From the NCBI GenBank assembly GCA_945883335.1, contig CAMCXI010000006.1, forward strand, positions 1 to 64,000: DNA of 64,000 bases, read 5' to 3'. The notes under the pieces are model-generated. The model did not search any database. It saw only the letters and a program-made list of their open reading frames with translations, and was not told the origin of the DNA. The stretch is from Candidatus Methylopumilus universalis. Lineage in GTDB: Bacteria > Pseudomonadota > Gammaproteobacteria > Burkholderiales > Methylophilaceae. Position numbers and translations under genes: made by a program. Positions 18,689 to 28,035 of this stretch are shown here, piece by piece (position 1 is the first letter of the stretch; every line of letters begins with the position of its first letter).

Positions 18689-19115
18689 AAGATTCCGTGG
18701 CAAATAGTAATGCCGGTTCATTAAAAGGGGCGGATTTTAACACAAGTCATGGCTAAAACCGCATAAAAACATGCGCATTTACAGTTTTGTTACATAAAAG
18801 GTTTTGACATCCCCGTCACAATCTATATACTGCGCGCTTCGGTGTGACATTCAAACATGGTTAGATGACAGTTTGATGATGCCTCACCTAATTATTCATC
18901 GCCCTAGCCTCTCGAAGCCCGTTGTTATATTTTGCGGCTTTCTTGTATTGATTACCGGTTAGTGGCAATGCCCGTGCGCCGGTAAAAATGCATACTTGAT
19001 TATTAAGTTAATTTCACAAATGTATTGCGCTGTTTGAGTAACCCTAGATGCCTTTGCATCGGTTATTTCTCAGTGTCTGCTTGCGCCCTTAATGAGTTTT
19101 TTATAAGGGAATACC
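18689..19115 (+). promoter_or_regulatory. Long 5' leader region of rhlE
   Basis: 427 bp without a gene between typA and rhlE. A strong promoter at 18804-18831 leaves an untranslated leader of roughly 275 nt before the ATG at 19116. Foldable elements include ACCGG...CCGGT around 18953-18983 with an inner GGC-AAT-GCC, and TAACC-CTAG-ATGC-CTTT-GCAT-C-GGTTA at 19039-19065. Long leaders are known for cold-shock and RNA-helicase genes, where they mediate post-transcriptional control. A role in autoregulation here is inference. Confidence 0.6.
18804..18831 (+). promoter_or_regulatory. Sigma-70 promoter for rhlE
   Basis: Consensus -35 TTGACA (18804-18809), 16-bp spacer, -10 TATACT (18826-18831). It is the best-looking promoter in the window and points to rhlE; transcription would start near 18838. 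Confidence 0.8.
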
Positions 19116-20804
19116 ATGTCTAACGACGTAACATTTGAAAGTTTAAACCTACACCCATTAATTCTTCGTGCCATTGAAGAAGCTGGCTACACCAATGCCA
19201 CGCCAATTCAAGCACAAGCAATTCCAGTTGTAATGGATGGCCATGATTTAATGGCTTCAGCACAAACAGGCACAGGCAAAACTGCCGCCTTTGCTTTGCC
19301 AGCACTTAACTTGCTCGCAACACCACACGAATCTAAGAGCCGTGGCCCACGTATCTTAGTATTAGTCCCAACACGCGAATTAGCAGCACAAGTAAATGAA
19401 GCTGCACGCAAATACGGTAAGTTCATCCGCGCACGAACAGTGAGTATCGTTGGCGGTATGCCTTACCCACTTCAAAACAAATTGCTTTCACAGCCTTTAG
19501 ATATCTTGGTGGCAACACCAGGTCGCTTGATCGATCACATGGATCGCGGCCGTATTGATATGTCACGTTTGCAAATGTTGATTTTGGACGAAGCTGACCG
19601 CATGCTGGACATGGGCTTTATGCCAGATGTAGAACGCATCTGCGAGGCATTGCCAAAAGAGCGCCAAACACTCTTATTCTCAGCAACACTGGATGGCAAC
19701 ATTGGCCGTATCGCACATCAAATCTTACGCAACCCAAAAACAATCCAAGTCGCATCACAAACCCAAAAACATGAAAATATTGAGCAACGTTTGCACTATG
19801 TTGATGACATGACACACAAAAATAAACTCCTCGAGCATCTATTGATTGCACCTGAAGTAAACCAAGTGATCGTATTTACTTCAACAAAACGTCACGCTGA
19901 CTTGTTAGCTGAAGACTTATACGCAGCAGGCCATAAAACAGCCGCTTTGCATGGCGACATGACCCAAGGCGCGCGTAACCGCACCTTAACTAAACTTCGT
20001 CATGGCGATGTAAAGGTATTGGTGGCAACTGACGTTGCTGCACGTGGTATTGACGTGGCTGGTATCACACACGTGATTAACTACGACTTACCAAAATTTG
20101 CAGAAGATTACGTTCACCGTATCGGCCGTACTGGCCGTGCTGGTAACACTGGTATCGCGATTTCATTTGCATCAAACATGGACCGTCATCAAGTGCGTAA
20201 GATTGAACAGTTCACTGGTCAACGTTTAGAGCCTAGCGTGATTGCTGGTTTCGAACCAAAACGCGCTGCGCCACGCACTGACGGCCCTAGCCGTTCAGGT
20301 CGTCCAGGCGAGCGTTCAGGTCGTCCATCAAATGGTCGCCCAGGTGACCGTAATGGCCGTCCTTCAAATAATAGCTTCGGTGATCGCTCAGCTCGCCCAA
20401 GTGGTGATCGTGAACGCTCATTCGGCGACCGCGCAGCTTTTGGTGACCGTCCAGCGGGTGACCGTAACAGCCGTCCATCAAACAACAGCTTCGGTGACCG
20501 TGCTGCTCGTCCAAGCGGCGATCGTGAACGTTCATTCGGTGACCGTGCTGCAAGTGCCTATCCAGGCAACAACACAGGCTTCAAACCACGTAGCCAAGAT
20601 GGCAACGCAAATAGCCGTCCTAGTGCTAGTCGGCCTGAAGGCAATCGTAGCTTTGCTGGTCGTAATGAAGGTAGCCGTGATGGCAACGCAAACAGCCGTC
20701 CGGGCGCAAGCCGCCCAGAGGGTAATCGTGGCGGTGACAAATTCGGCGGCCCTAAGCGTGCTGATGGCGACCGCGCAGCTCGTCGTCCACGTAACTTTGC
20801 TTAA
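19116..20804 (+). CDS. rhlE: DEAD-box ATP-dependent RNA helicase, RhlE type, with Arg/Gly/Asp-rich repeat tail
   Basis: 562 residues. The helicase core spans residues 1-370: Q-motif (YTNATPIQAQAIP), Walker A (AQTGTGKT), PTREL, TPGR, DEAD (LDEADRMLDMGF), SAT (LFSATL), and HRIGRTGR motif VI. From about residue 390 follows a 170-residue disordered tail rich in GDR, RPS and SRP. It contains a 29-residue unit (starts at residues 410 and 448) repeated with few changes at protein and DNA level. RhlE proteins remodel RNA in ribosome assembly and mRNA decay; such basic tails bind RNA and may drive condensates. Strong promoter and long leader upstream. Confidence 0.95.
   Translation: MSNDVTFESLNLHPLILRAIEEAGYTNATPIQAQAIPVVMDGHDLMASAQTGTGKTAAFALPALNLLATPHESKSRGPRILVLVPTRELAAQVNEAARKYGKFIRARTVSIVGGMPYPLQNKLLSQPLDILVATPGRLIDHMDRGRIDMSRLQMLILDEADRMLDMGFMPDVERICEALPKERQTLLFSATLDGNIGRIAHQILRNPKTIQVASQTQKHENIEQRLHYVDDMTHKNKLLEHLLIAPEVNQVIVFTSTKRHADLLAEDLYAAGHKTAALHGDMTQGARNRTLTKLRHGDVKVLVATDVAARGIDVAGITHVINYDLPKFAEDYVHRIGRTGRAGNTGIAISFASNMDRHQVRKIEQFTGQRLEPSVIAGFEPKRAAPRTDGPSRSGRPGERSGRPSNGRPGDRNGRPSNNSFGDRSARPSGDRERSFGDRAAFGDRPAGDRNSRPSNNSFGDRAARPSGDRERSFGDRAASAYPGNNTGFKPRSQDGNANSRPSASRPEGNRSFAGRNEGSRDGNANSRPGASRPEGNRGGDKFGGPKRADGDRAARRPRNFA
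20343..20543 (+). repeat. Internal direct repeat in rhlE (29-codon unit, 114-bp period)
   Basis: The segment starting at 20343 (GDRNGRPSNNSFGDR...) recurs at 20457 (GDRNSRPSNNSFGDR...), each running to GDRERSFGDRAA. Shorter GDR/RPS units flank it on both sides. High DNA identity suggests recent duplication and likely length variation between strains. Confidence 0.8.
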
Positions 20805-20835
20805 TATTTAAACCAAAGATAGTGAGTATTGAGAC

Positions 20836-22230
20836 TTGAGTACGGAAAACATTAGTTTTGCATCTCTCAATCTAGCGCCTGAAATCCTTAAGGCGCTAGA
20901 CGAGTTTGGCTACACCACCCCAACGCCAATTCAAGCAGAAGCGATACCAATCGTTTTGCAAGGCCGTGATTTAATGGCTGGCGCGCAAACAGGCACAGGT
21001 AAAACCGCCGCCTTTGCGTTACCCATGCTACAAAAATTAATGCCGCTTGCTAGCACGAGCGCCTCGCCTGCTCGCCATCCGATTCGCGCACTGATTTTAG
21101 TGCCGACACGTGAACTGGCGATTCAAGTGGAAGCTAGCGTTAAAGTGTATGCCAAACACAGCCCTCTTCGCTCACTCGTTGTTTACGGCGGTGTTGATAT
21201 CAAAACACAAACCCCACACCTGATGAAGGGTGTGGAGATTTTGGTGGCAACGCCAGGTCGTTTACTCGACCACGTTGAACAACGCACATTGCAACTCGGC
21301 CAAGTCCAAATGTTGATTTTGGATGAAGCCGACCGCATGCTAGACATGGGCTTTATGCCTGATTTAAAACGCATCTTGGCATTATTGCCAAAACAGCGTC
21401 AGAACCTCATGTTCTCAGCGACATTCTCGACTGAGATCAAAAAACTTTCTGAAGAATTCTTAACAGACCCAGTGCTGGTTGAAGTGGCGCGAAGCAATGC
21501 CACCAACGAAAACGTGACGCAAAAAGTCTATCACGTTGCACAAGATGACAAGCACGCCCTGCTCGCTCAAATCTTGAACGAGACAGAGACGAAACAAGTC
21601 ATCGTCTTCACCAAAACAAAGCTCACAGCAAGCCGTTTGGCACGCCAATTAGTCCGTGAAGGCATCTCAGCCGATGCGATTCATGGCGACAAGTCACAAG
21701 CCGAACGTATTCAAGCTTTGGATGCATTCAAGCAAGGCAAGATTAACGCGCTGATTGCGACTGACGTTGCCGCACGCGGTTTGGATATCGATCAATTGCC
21801 GATGGTGATTAACTACGAGATTCCAAGCGCACCAGAGGACTATGTACACCGCATTGGACGTACAGGCCGCGCAGGTGCATTAGGCATTGCGATTTCATTG
21901 GTTTCACCGGATGAAGAGAAATACCTCAAAGAAATTGAGAAGCTGATTAAGCGTGAGATCACCAAAGAAACGGCTAACTTACCAGCCCGTGGTTCGCGTT
22001 CCAGCTCAAATTCAAGTTCAGACCATAAACCGCGTGAGAAATCTTACGACAGAGCAGCGAGCACCCCTCGCCCAGCCCCTGCCAAGAAAAGTAATGACCC
22101 ATGGTTTGATAAACCCTACGAGCCAACAGGTTCAAGTGCCGTGAAACCAGGAAGCAATCAGCTCTATAAAACGAGCAAACCCAAACGTGAAGTCGCCGCC
22201 TTACTGGGTGGCCTTCCACGCAAAGGTTAA
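20836..22230 (+). CDS. Second DEAD-box ATP-dependent RNA helicase (RhlE type)
   Basis: 464 residues with the complete DEAD-box set: YTTPTPIQAEAIP, AQTGTGKTAAFALP, PTRELA, TPGRLLDH, LDEADRMLDMGFMPD, FSATF, VATDVAARGLD-like region and HRIGRTGRAG. The tail (residues 385-464) is shorter and basic, ending in REVAALLGGLPRKG. It lies 31 bp after rhlE and is probably cotranscribed; the two are paralogues. The start is TTG at 20836; it aligns with the N-terminus of the paralogue (MST-N-F-SL-L), which supports it. Confidence 0.92.
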   Translation: MSTENISFASLNLAPEILKALDEFGYTTPTPIQAEAIPIVLQGRDLMAGAQTGTGKTAAFALPMLQKLMPLASTSASPARHPIRALILVPTRELAIQVEASVKVYAKHSPLRSLVVYGGVDIKTQTPHLMKGVEILVATPGRLLDHVEQRTLQLGQVQMLILDEADRMLDMGFMPDLKRILALLPKQRQNLMFSATFSTEIKKLSEEFLTDPVLVEVARSNATNENVTQKVYHVAQDDKHALLAQILNETETKQVIVFTKTKLTASRLARQLVREGISADAIHGDKSQAERIQALDAFKQGKINALIATDVAARGLDIDQLPMVINYEIPSAPEDYVHRIGRTGRAGALGIAISLVSPDEEKYLKEIEKLIKREITKETANLPARGSRSSSNSSSDHKPREKSYDRAASTPRPAPAKKSNDPWFDKPYEPTGSSAVKPGSNQLYKTSKPKREVAALLGGLPRKG

Positions 22231-22234
22231 AAAT

Positions 22235-22260
22235 AAAGCCCGTTTTTAGCGGGCTTTTTA
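22235..22260. terminator. Terminator between the second helicase and the globin gene
   Basis: Perfect 8-bp stem AAAGCCCG / CGGGCTTT with loop TTTTTAG, followed by T5 on the plus strand and A-rich on the other side, so possibly bidirectional. Confidence 0.85.
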
Positions 22261-22271
22261 ACGTCTATTAC

Positions 22272-22703
22272 TTAAGTTTGAGGCGGTTCACCCTCGGGCT
22301 TGTTCCGCATGAAATCAGCCACAGACCATAAAGCCTGCGCTAAGCGCACCACCATCGGTTCTTCCATCTTAATCTCGTGCATAGCGCGCACCATGCAAAA
22401 CATCCACTGGTCACGCTCAGACTCACCAATCGCAAAAGGCATATGACGTTTACGAAGCATCGGGTGGCCATAGCGCTCGATATAAAGAGAAGGACCGCCT
22501 GACCATCCAGTAAGGAACATAAAGAGTTTCTCGCGTGCTTCAGTAAGGTCTGCTGCGTGCATGGCACGAATACCTGCGGCTTTTGGATCTGAGTCCATGA
22601 TGTCGTAAAACTTCTCGACTAAATCACGGATTTTTTCGGCGCCGCCCAGTTCTTCAAATAGGGTTTTTTGACTAGAACCAACCTCATCAATCTCTAAGGC
22701 CAT
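22272..22703 (-). CDS. Group II truncated haemoglobin (trHbO type)
   Basis: 143 residues, a 2/2-fold globin. Evidence: LFEELGGAEKIRDLVEKFYD at the start, the CD/E region FLTGWSGGPSLYIERYGHP, the proximal histidine in LRKRHMPFAIG, a conserved Trp after it (ERDQWMFCM), and a terminal ADFMRN helix. Such proteins bind O2 and NO and are linked to redox or nitrosative protection. Its ATG overlaps the purT stop by one base (TAATG), so translation is likely coupled. Confidence 0.9.
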   Translation of the reverse strand: MALEIDEVGSSQKTLFEELGGAEKIRDLVEKFYDIMDSDPKAAGIRAMHAADLTEAREKLFMFLTGWSGGPSLYIERYGHPMLRKRHMPFAIGESERDQWMFCMVRAMHEIKMEEPMVVRLAQALWSVADFMRNKPEGEPPQT

Positions 22704-23902
22704 TAGTTGGCCTTAGTTTTAACGAGGCTTGAAGCGAGTGTCGCTCTTGTACGCGCCTCATCAACATTCTTACCCCTCGCTAATGCCACGCCCATGCGGC
22801 GACGTTCAAATGACTCTGGCTTACCGAATAAACGAATATCAGACTCAGGGACCTCTAGGGCTTTTTCAATGCCTTCAAAACTTAAGCTTTTAGAATCCAC
22901 GCCGCCATAAATCACTGCACTAGCTCCCGTTGAATGCATTTCAGCGTTCACCGGCAAGCCTAAAATCGCGCGAGCGTGTAATTCAAATTCATTAAAGCGC
23001 TGCGTTGCCATCGTCACCATGCCAGTGTCATGTGGACGGGGGCTGACTTCTGAGAACCACACTTGATCGCCATTCACAAAGAGCTCTACGCCAAACAAAC
23101 CTAGACCACCGAGATCATCAGTCACTGCTTTGGCAATACGCTGGGCTTCAAGCAGTGCACTCTTAGTCATGGCCTGAGGTTGCCAGCTTTCCACGTAATC
23201 GCCACGTTTTTGCAAATGGCCAATCGGCTCACAGAATGAGGTCACAACCTCGCCTGCCGCATTTTTTGAGCGAATGGTGAGTAGCGTGATTTCATAATCA
23301 AAATCAATTTGACCTTCTACAATCACCATCCCTTGATTGACTCGACCACCAGAGGACGCATAATCCCAAGCACCTGCCACTTCGCTGGCATTGGTAATGC
23401 GTGACTGGCCTTTGCCAGAGGATGACATGGTAGGCTTAATAAAGCACGGATAACCAATACCGCCATCAATCGCATCTTGCAGCTCTTGCTCACTCCGTGC
23501 AAACGCATAAGGCGAAGTTGGCAGACCCAAAGTTTCAGCCGCTAAACGGCGAATACCTTCACGGTTCATAGTGAGTTGCACAGCACGCACAGTTGGGATT
23601 ACTTGCGCTAAACCAGCCGCTTCAATTTCAGCAAGGGTCTGGGTATTTAAAGCCTCAATCTCAGGTACGATTAAATGTGGGCGCTCTTGTTTAACCAATG
23701 CCATCAAAGCCGCACCATCGGTCATATCAATCACATGGGCACGATGCGCTACCTGATGACCAGGCGCATTGGCATAGCGATCCACCGCAATGACCTCAAC
23801 CCCCAAGCGCTGCAAGGCAATGATGACCTCCTTACCCAGCTCGCCGCTACCAAGTAGCATGACGCGCGTTGCACTAGGGCTTAAAGGGGTGCCGATTTGC
23901 AT
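22703..23902 (-). CDS. purT: Formate-dependent phosphoribosylglycinamide formyltransferase 2
   Basis: ATP-grasp enzyme that makes N-formyl-GAR from GAR, formate and ATP in purine synthesis, using formate instead of formyl-tetrahydrofolate. 399 residues, normal. Motifs: [19 protein letters not shown] at the N-terminus, [37 protein letters not shown] and [12 protein letters not shown]. In this genome formate is the product of the Fhc complex encoded about 9 kb away, which makes the formate-dependent route sensible. ATG start; transcribed with the downstream globin gene. Confidence 0.95.
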   Translation of the reverse strand: MQIGTPLSPSATRVMLLGSGELGKEVIIALQRLGVEVIAVDRYANAPGHQVAHRAHVIDMTDGAALMALVKQERPHLIVPEIEALNTQTLAEIEAAGLAQVIPTVRAVQLTMNREGIRRLAAETLGLPTSPYAFARSEQELQDAIDGGIGYPCFIKPTMSSSGKGQSRITNASEVAGAWDYASSGGRVNQGMVIVEGQIDFDYEITLLTIRSKNAAGEVVTSFCEPIGHLQKRGDYVESWQPQAMTKSALLEAQRIAKAVTDDLGGLGLFGVELFVNGDQVWFSEVSPRPHDTGMVTMATQRFNEFELHARAILGLPVNAEMHSTGASAVIYGGVDSKSLSFEGIEKALEVPESDIRLFGKPESFERRRMGVALARGKNVDEARTRATLASSLVKTKAN

Positions 23903-23989
23903 GAAAAACTCCGATGAGGATGGGATTAAATATATTCAAATTTTAACATGAAGGGCAAGGCTTCATCTTCAGAAAATAAAAGAGATAAA

Positions 23990-24025
23990 AAAACGGCTCA
24001 CCTGCATTGAACAGGGAGCCGTTTT
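23990..24025 (-). terminator. Terminator of the TonB-dependent receptor gene
   Basis: 10-bp perfect stem AAAACGGCTC / GAGCCGTTTT enclosing a second CCTG...CAGG stem. On the minus strand it ends in a run of T, 17 bp after the receptor stop codon. Confidence 0.85.
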
Positions 24026-24041
24026 AAGACTAACTAAAGAA

Positions 24042-26483
24042 TTACTGTGCTTTAGGTGCTAAGAACTCGTAACGCACACCTAACCAACCAGCACGTGGTG
24101 CGCCAGGTGAGAAGAAGCCTGAATTCGTTTCACTTCCGGTAAATACACCGTTAGCTGTAAACATAGACTCACCCATCATACCGCCGTTGTTGTACTCATT
24201 ATCAAATACGTTGATGGCTTTACCAAACACACTCCAGCCATTACCAATATTATAGCGTGTATCTAGGTTAACAATCGCATAGCCAGCGACCTTACCATTA
24301 CCAACACTGTCACCTTGATCAACGTGGCTGTTGTTTTCGTTGCCACGCATATAACGATCAGAGAAAGCAGTGATATTAGAGCCAATTAACCAATCTGGCG
24401 TAACAGCGTAAGTCAATCGCACTTTGAGTTGATGCGCTGGAATATTTGCCAAGCGATTTCCCTTTGTGACTTGAATGTAGTCATCGCCTGTACCCAGCGG
24501 ATCTGCTGTTGAGTTAACTTCATTAGCTAACTTCAGATCATTTTGATAAGTTGCATCAACATAGCTATAACCAACATTCCAACCGAACTGACCAAGCTTA
24601 CCTGCCAAGCTTGTATCAATGCCCACACGGCGAGTTTTGCCAACGTTATCGAAATAGCCCATGCCGTTAGTTACTGAGGGTACTGTGATAAATTGAATAT
24701 CATTGTGATTTTCAGAACGGTAAACAGCAGCTGACCAACGAATATCTTCAGTTAAATTACCACGTAAGCCACCCTCAAAGGTTTTGACAACTACTTGATT
24801 AAGAGGGGGGTCGCCCGCCATCGCATTAGGTAATTTACAAGGCGTATTTGGGTTTGCACAACCAAGTTCCATTGAGGTTGGAGCACGATTACCTTCATTG
24901 TATGAACCATAAACGGTTAAGTCTTTAGTCGGCGTGAAGTTCAAACCAACAGCAGGGTTCAATCGACTGAAGGAATGTTTTCCAGTCAAGGTCTCATCAT
25001 ATGCTGCATTACGATACAACGGGTCTGCTGGATCATCAGCAGGAGCGGCAAATGAGTTACCTGGCGCATTAATTTGATCCACATTATCAACATTCACTCG
25101 GTTATAACGTGCTGAACCTGTTACATGCCAATAATCGTTTAATGAAAGAGTATCAGTCGCAAATAAACTCCATGTTTTTGTCTTCCCTTTCAGGTTAACA
25201 GACTCATCTAGGTAGTCGCCACCAAAGCTGCCTAAGCCATCTATTCCTCTTGTGGCATTAATTAAACCAAGTTCCGTTGATTGATTAAACTTGATTTTTG
25301 AGATGTCATAAGAAGCGCCAACAATAAATTGATTTTTCTTGCCTGATAGGTCTTGATTAAAAGCTAATTGGCCGTTTAAACCATAAGACTGTTGCTTTGT
25401 TCTACTTCTATTAAGTGCACCTGAGCAGGCATCATCAGCCTCAACGCCTAATGGATAATTATCAGTTGAGCATGCAGTATTATTTGCGATTAGTGAAAGG
25501 CCATCATCGTAATCATCATTCACATCGCCATTCAAGGTCTTACGCTTTGAGTCACGATAGTAAGCATTTCCGCTAAACATCACATCATTGTTTAACCAGT
25601 GACTTCCTGATAGATTTAAGAACGAAAGCGTATTTTTAGTTTGGTCAGGTCTAGTGTGAATTGCATTACGGCCAAGGGTTTGCATAAACTCGCGTTGTAC
25701 CAAGCCATTACCAATCATATTGTTGTTGGCATGGGTATAGCTTAAATCAATTTTAGTGGTTTCATTTTGCCAACCTACCTTACCAAAGAACTGACGAACG
25801 TCGGTTGGTGAAGCTTGACGCCAGCCATCTTCACTGAACATATTCGCTGAGAAGAAATAATCGACTGAACCGTCTTTGCTTACACCGCCGATTTCAGCTG
25901 AACCCGTTTTACGGCCCCATGAACCTGCTGAAAGCTCAGCCGCACCGCCTTGGTGCGTGCGACCACTTTTGGTTTGTACTGAAATTGCACCACCCAATGT
26001 ATTTAAACCAAAGAGCGGGTTAGTACCTGGGATCAATGACATATTTGCAATTGCGTTCATTGGAATCAAGTCCCAATTAACTGCATCGCCAAATGATTCA
26101 TTCACACGCACACCATCCACATACACTGACATGCCTTGTGGCGTACCTAGCAATGGAGATGCTGTAAAGCCACGGAAAGTCACGTCAGGCTGGAACGGGT
26201 TATTTTGTGTATCCACAACGCTCACGCCCTGCAAATTATTGTTCATATAATCCGCGATGGTGACGCTTTGTTGTTGTTTGAATTCTTCACCATTCACCAA
26301 TTGAATATTGGCCGGCACTTTATTGATCGAAAGTCCAATGCCTGGCATTGGCGTGGTACTGACCACGTCTACTTTATCTGCGTTAATTTTATTTGTTTTA
26401 ACCGTATCAGCCGCATAAGCTGAAGTTGCAGCAAGCACGCCAGCAACCGCTAAAACAATAGGCTTTAATTTTACGTTAACCAT
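24042..26483 (-). CDS. TonB-dependent outer-membrane receptor, candidate metal (rare-earth) transporter
   Basis: About 813 residues. Signal peptide (LKPIVLAVAGVLAATSAYAA), then directly a plug domain: PGIGLSINKVPANIQLVNGE, LQGVSVVDTQNNPFQPDVTF, a metal-independent GxP-type NPLFGLNTLGGAISVQTKSG, followed by a 22-strand-type barrel ending RAGWLGVRYEFLAPK. No N-terminal signalling (STN) domain, so it does not signal through FecI/FecR. The ligand cannot be read from sequence. Context (Lanpepsy-like protein and two-component system) suggests lanthanide complexes; iron chelates are the alternative. Two ATGs are adjacent (26486, 26483); the second has better spacing (5 nt) from GGAG. Divergent from the histidine kinase. 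Confidence 0.88.
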   Translation of the reverse strand: MVNVKLKPIVLAVAGVLAATSAYAADTVKTNKINADKVDVVSTTPMPGIGLSINKVPANIQLVNGEEFKQQQSVTIADYMNNNLQGVSVVDTQNNPFQPDVTFRGFTASPLLGTPQGMSVYVDGVRVNESFGDAVNWDLIPMNAIANMSLIPGTNPLFGLNTLGGAISVQTKSGRTHQGGAAELSAGSWGRKTGSAEIGGVSKDGSVDYFFSANMFSEDGWRQASPTDVRQFFGKVGWQNETTKIDLSYTHANNNMIGNGLVQREFMQTLGRNAIHTRPDQTKNTLSFLNLSGSHWLNNDVMFSGNAYYRDSKRKTLNGDVNDDYDDGLSLIANNTACSTDNYPLGVEADDACSGALNRSRTKQQSYGLNGQLAFNQDLSGKKNQFIVGASYDISKIKFNQSTELGLINATRGIDGLGSFGGDYLDESVNLKGKTKTWSLFATDTLSLNDYWHVTGSARYNRVNVDNVDQINAPGNSFAAPADDPADPLYRNAAYDETLTGKHSFSRLNPAVGLNFTPTKDLTVYGSYNEGNRAPTSMELGCANPNTPCKLPNAMAGDPPLNQVVVKTFEGGLRGNLTEDIRWSAAVYRSENHNDIQFITVPSVTNGMGYFDNVGKTRRVGIDTSLAGKLGQFGWNVGYSYVDATYQNDLKLANEVNSTADPLGTGDDYIQVTKGNRLANIPAHQLKVRLTYAVTPDWLIGSNITAFSDRYMRGNENNSHVDQGDSVGNGKVAGYAIVNLDTRYNIGNGWSVFGKAINVFDNEYNNGGMMGESMFTANGVFTGSETNSGFFSPGAPRAGWLGVRYEFLAPKAQ

Positions 26484-26525
26484 CATATCTCCAAGTAATT
26501 TCTTAGTAGGCGTTTTTAGACGCTT

Positions 26526-26592
26526 TTATAACGAATGAGACTTTATCAAAACTTGCGAGCCAAAACACTAGGAAAAACTCCCGAATTTATGG
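26526..26592 (-). promoter_or_regulatory. Candidate activator site and -10 element upstream of the TonB receptor
   Basis: On the minus strand a 25-bp element at 26592-26568 contains CCATAAATTCGGGAG followed by TTTTCCTA. A -10-like TTATAA lies at 26531-26526 without a good -35, as at activator-dependent promoters. Similar pieces (CATAAGTCG and TAGGAAAA/TTTTCCTA) occur before the zinc-ribbon gene (28761-28791) and the PepSY gene (29888-29909). Confidence 0.4.
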
Positions 26593-26666
26593 CTTAAGTT
26601 TCCATTTCCAGCCCGCCAGCGCTATAGTGAGAAACTGTTTTTGCAAACCAACTTAGGCCATTTACC

Positions 26667-28010
26667 TTGACTTTGAAATTAAGACTCAACCTCATCATTA
26701 CCGCGCTATTACTTTTGGTGATGTTTGCTGGCGCCTTTTTATCGCTTAACAATGCCCGCCAAAACGCCCATGCAGAGGTCGCTTCGGCTGAAAAATTAGT
26801 GCTTTATCTATTTGATACCGCCATTCTCGACAACCCTAATTTAGGTCAAAGAAAGCTTGCAACTAAGGGGTTTCATCTTCAGCAGCTCAAGCACATGCGC
26901 CACTTAAAGATTGAGCTAATTGATAGCACAGGCAAGGTGATTGATAGCAACCAAACAAAGGATGACATCACCATTCAAAATGAAGCGCCAGCGTGGTTTG
27001 GACGCCTACTTAACGAGCTCACCGCAAAATGGGAGCCCTCTGTGCGCAAATTAGGATACCAGGGCATAGCACTGGGCCAGTTAGTAATTACGCCTGACCC
27101 AACTTACGAATATGCCGAGAAGTGGAAGCAGATTACCGAGCTACTGACTTTGGTATTAGTGTTTTTTGTATTAGTAAATTTGATGGTGATATGGGCCGTA
27201 TCTCAAGCGCTAAAGCCAACCACCAAGATTTTAGATGCGCTGAATGAACTTGAAAACGGTAACTTAGCCGCCCGTCTCCCAGCTTTCAAGCTACCAGAAC
27301 TATCTCGCATCGGCGAAAAATTCAATCGCATGGTGGAAAAGCTTCAACTGAGCATTTTGCAAAATCACAAACTGACTCAGCAGCTCATTACCCTTCAAGA
27401 AGAAGAACGTAAAAATCTAGCGCGTGAGTTGCACGATGAGTTTGGGCAATGCCTCACCGCGATTAATACCGATGCCAGCGTAATTTCTAAAGTGGCCGAT
27501 AAAAAGTATCCTGAAATTAAAGAAAGTGCACTTGCAATTAGCCAACTTTCACGGCACCTCATTGAAATGGTGAGCGGCCTTTTACAGAAACTTCGTCCTG
27601 GAATTTTAGATGAGCTAGGCTTATCACCAGCTCTTTTAGACCTTGTAGACACATGGAAATCCCGCAACAAAACCATTGTTTGCGATATCAACGTCAGTGT
27701 CATTCAGGACGAACTCAGCGAGGCCATGAGCGTAGCGATTTATCGTCTGGTGCAAGAGGCCTTAACCAATGTTTCAAGGCACGCTGAAGCGACGAAAGTA
27801 GAAATCGAGGTTTACCACCTCACGCAACAAGGCAAAGAAGGCATTAAAGTAATGGTGAAAGACAACGGAAAAGGCTTTGTGGTTCATCAAGCCAACGGCT
27901 TTGGCCTGCCAGGTATGCGTGAACGAGTTGAGGGTTTGGGTGGCCACTTCGCGATCAAGTCAGACAGCGGCACAGAAATTAAAGTATGGATACCTCACAA
28001 TCCATATTAA
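26667..28010 (+). CDS. Membrane sensor histidine kinase, NarX/UhpB-type (HisKA_3)
   Basis: 447 residues. TM1 at about 7-27, a 130-residue periplasmic sensor segment with no domain I recognise, TM2 at about 157-178, HAMP 178-230, then the HisKA_3 dimerisation domain with phospho-acceptor H256 (LARELHDEFGQCL). The HATPase_c domain follows (LTNVSRHAEATKVEI, VKDNGKGF, GLPGMRERVEGLGG). It pairs with the NarL-type regulator 25 bp downstream. The start is TTG at 26667, giving a basic MTLKLRLN before TM1. The ligand is unknown; context suggests a metal or C1-substrate signal. Confidence 0.92.
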   Translation: MTLKLRLNLIITALLLLVMFAGAFLSLNNARQNAHAEVASAEKLVLYLFDTAILDNPNLGQRKLATKGFHLQQLKHMRHLKIELIDSTGKVIDSNQTKDDITIQNEAPAWFGRLLNELTAKWEPSVRKLGYQGIALGQLVITPDPTYEYAEKWKQITELLTLVLVFFVLVNLMVIWAVSQALKPTTKILDALNELENGNLAARLPAFKLPELSRIGEKFNRMVEKLQLSILQNHKLTQQLITLQEEERKNLARELHDEFGQCLTAINTDASVISKVADKKYPEIKESALAISQLSRHLIEMVSGLLQKLRPGILDELGLSPALLDLVDTWKSRNKTIVCDINVSVIQDELSEAMSVAIYRLVQEALTNVSRHAEATKVEIEVYHLTQQGKEGIKVMVKDNGKGFVVHQANGFGLPGMRERVEGLGGHFAIKSDSGTEIKVWIPHNPY

Positions 28011-28035
28011 TGGGTGCATCAAGAAAGAATAGAAA

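Noticed and set aside
20219..20811. Long alternative-frame ORFs across the rhlE repeat tail (for example 189 and 88 residues)
   Set aside because: Repetitive low-complexity DNA keeps all frames open; the rhlE frame has the helicase domain and explains the sequence.
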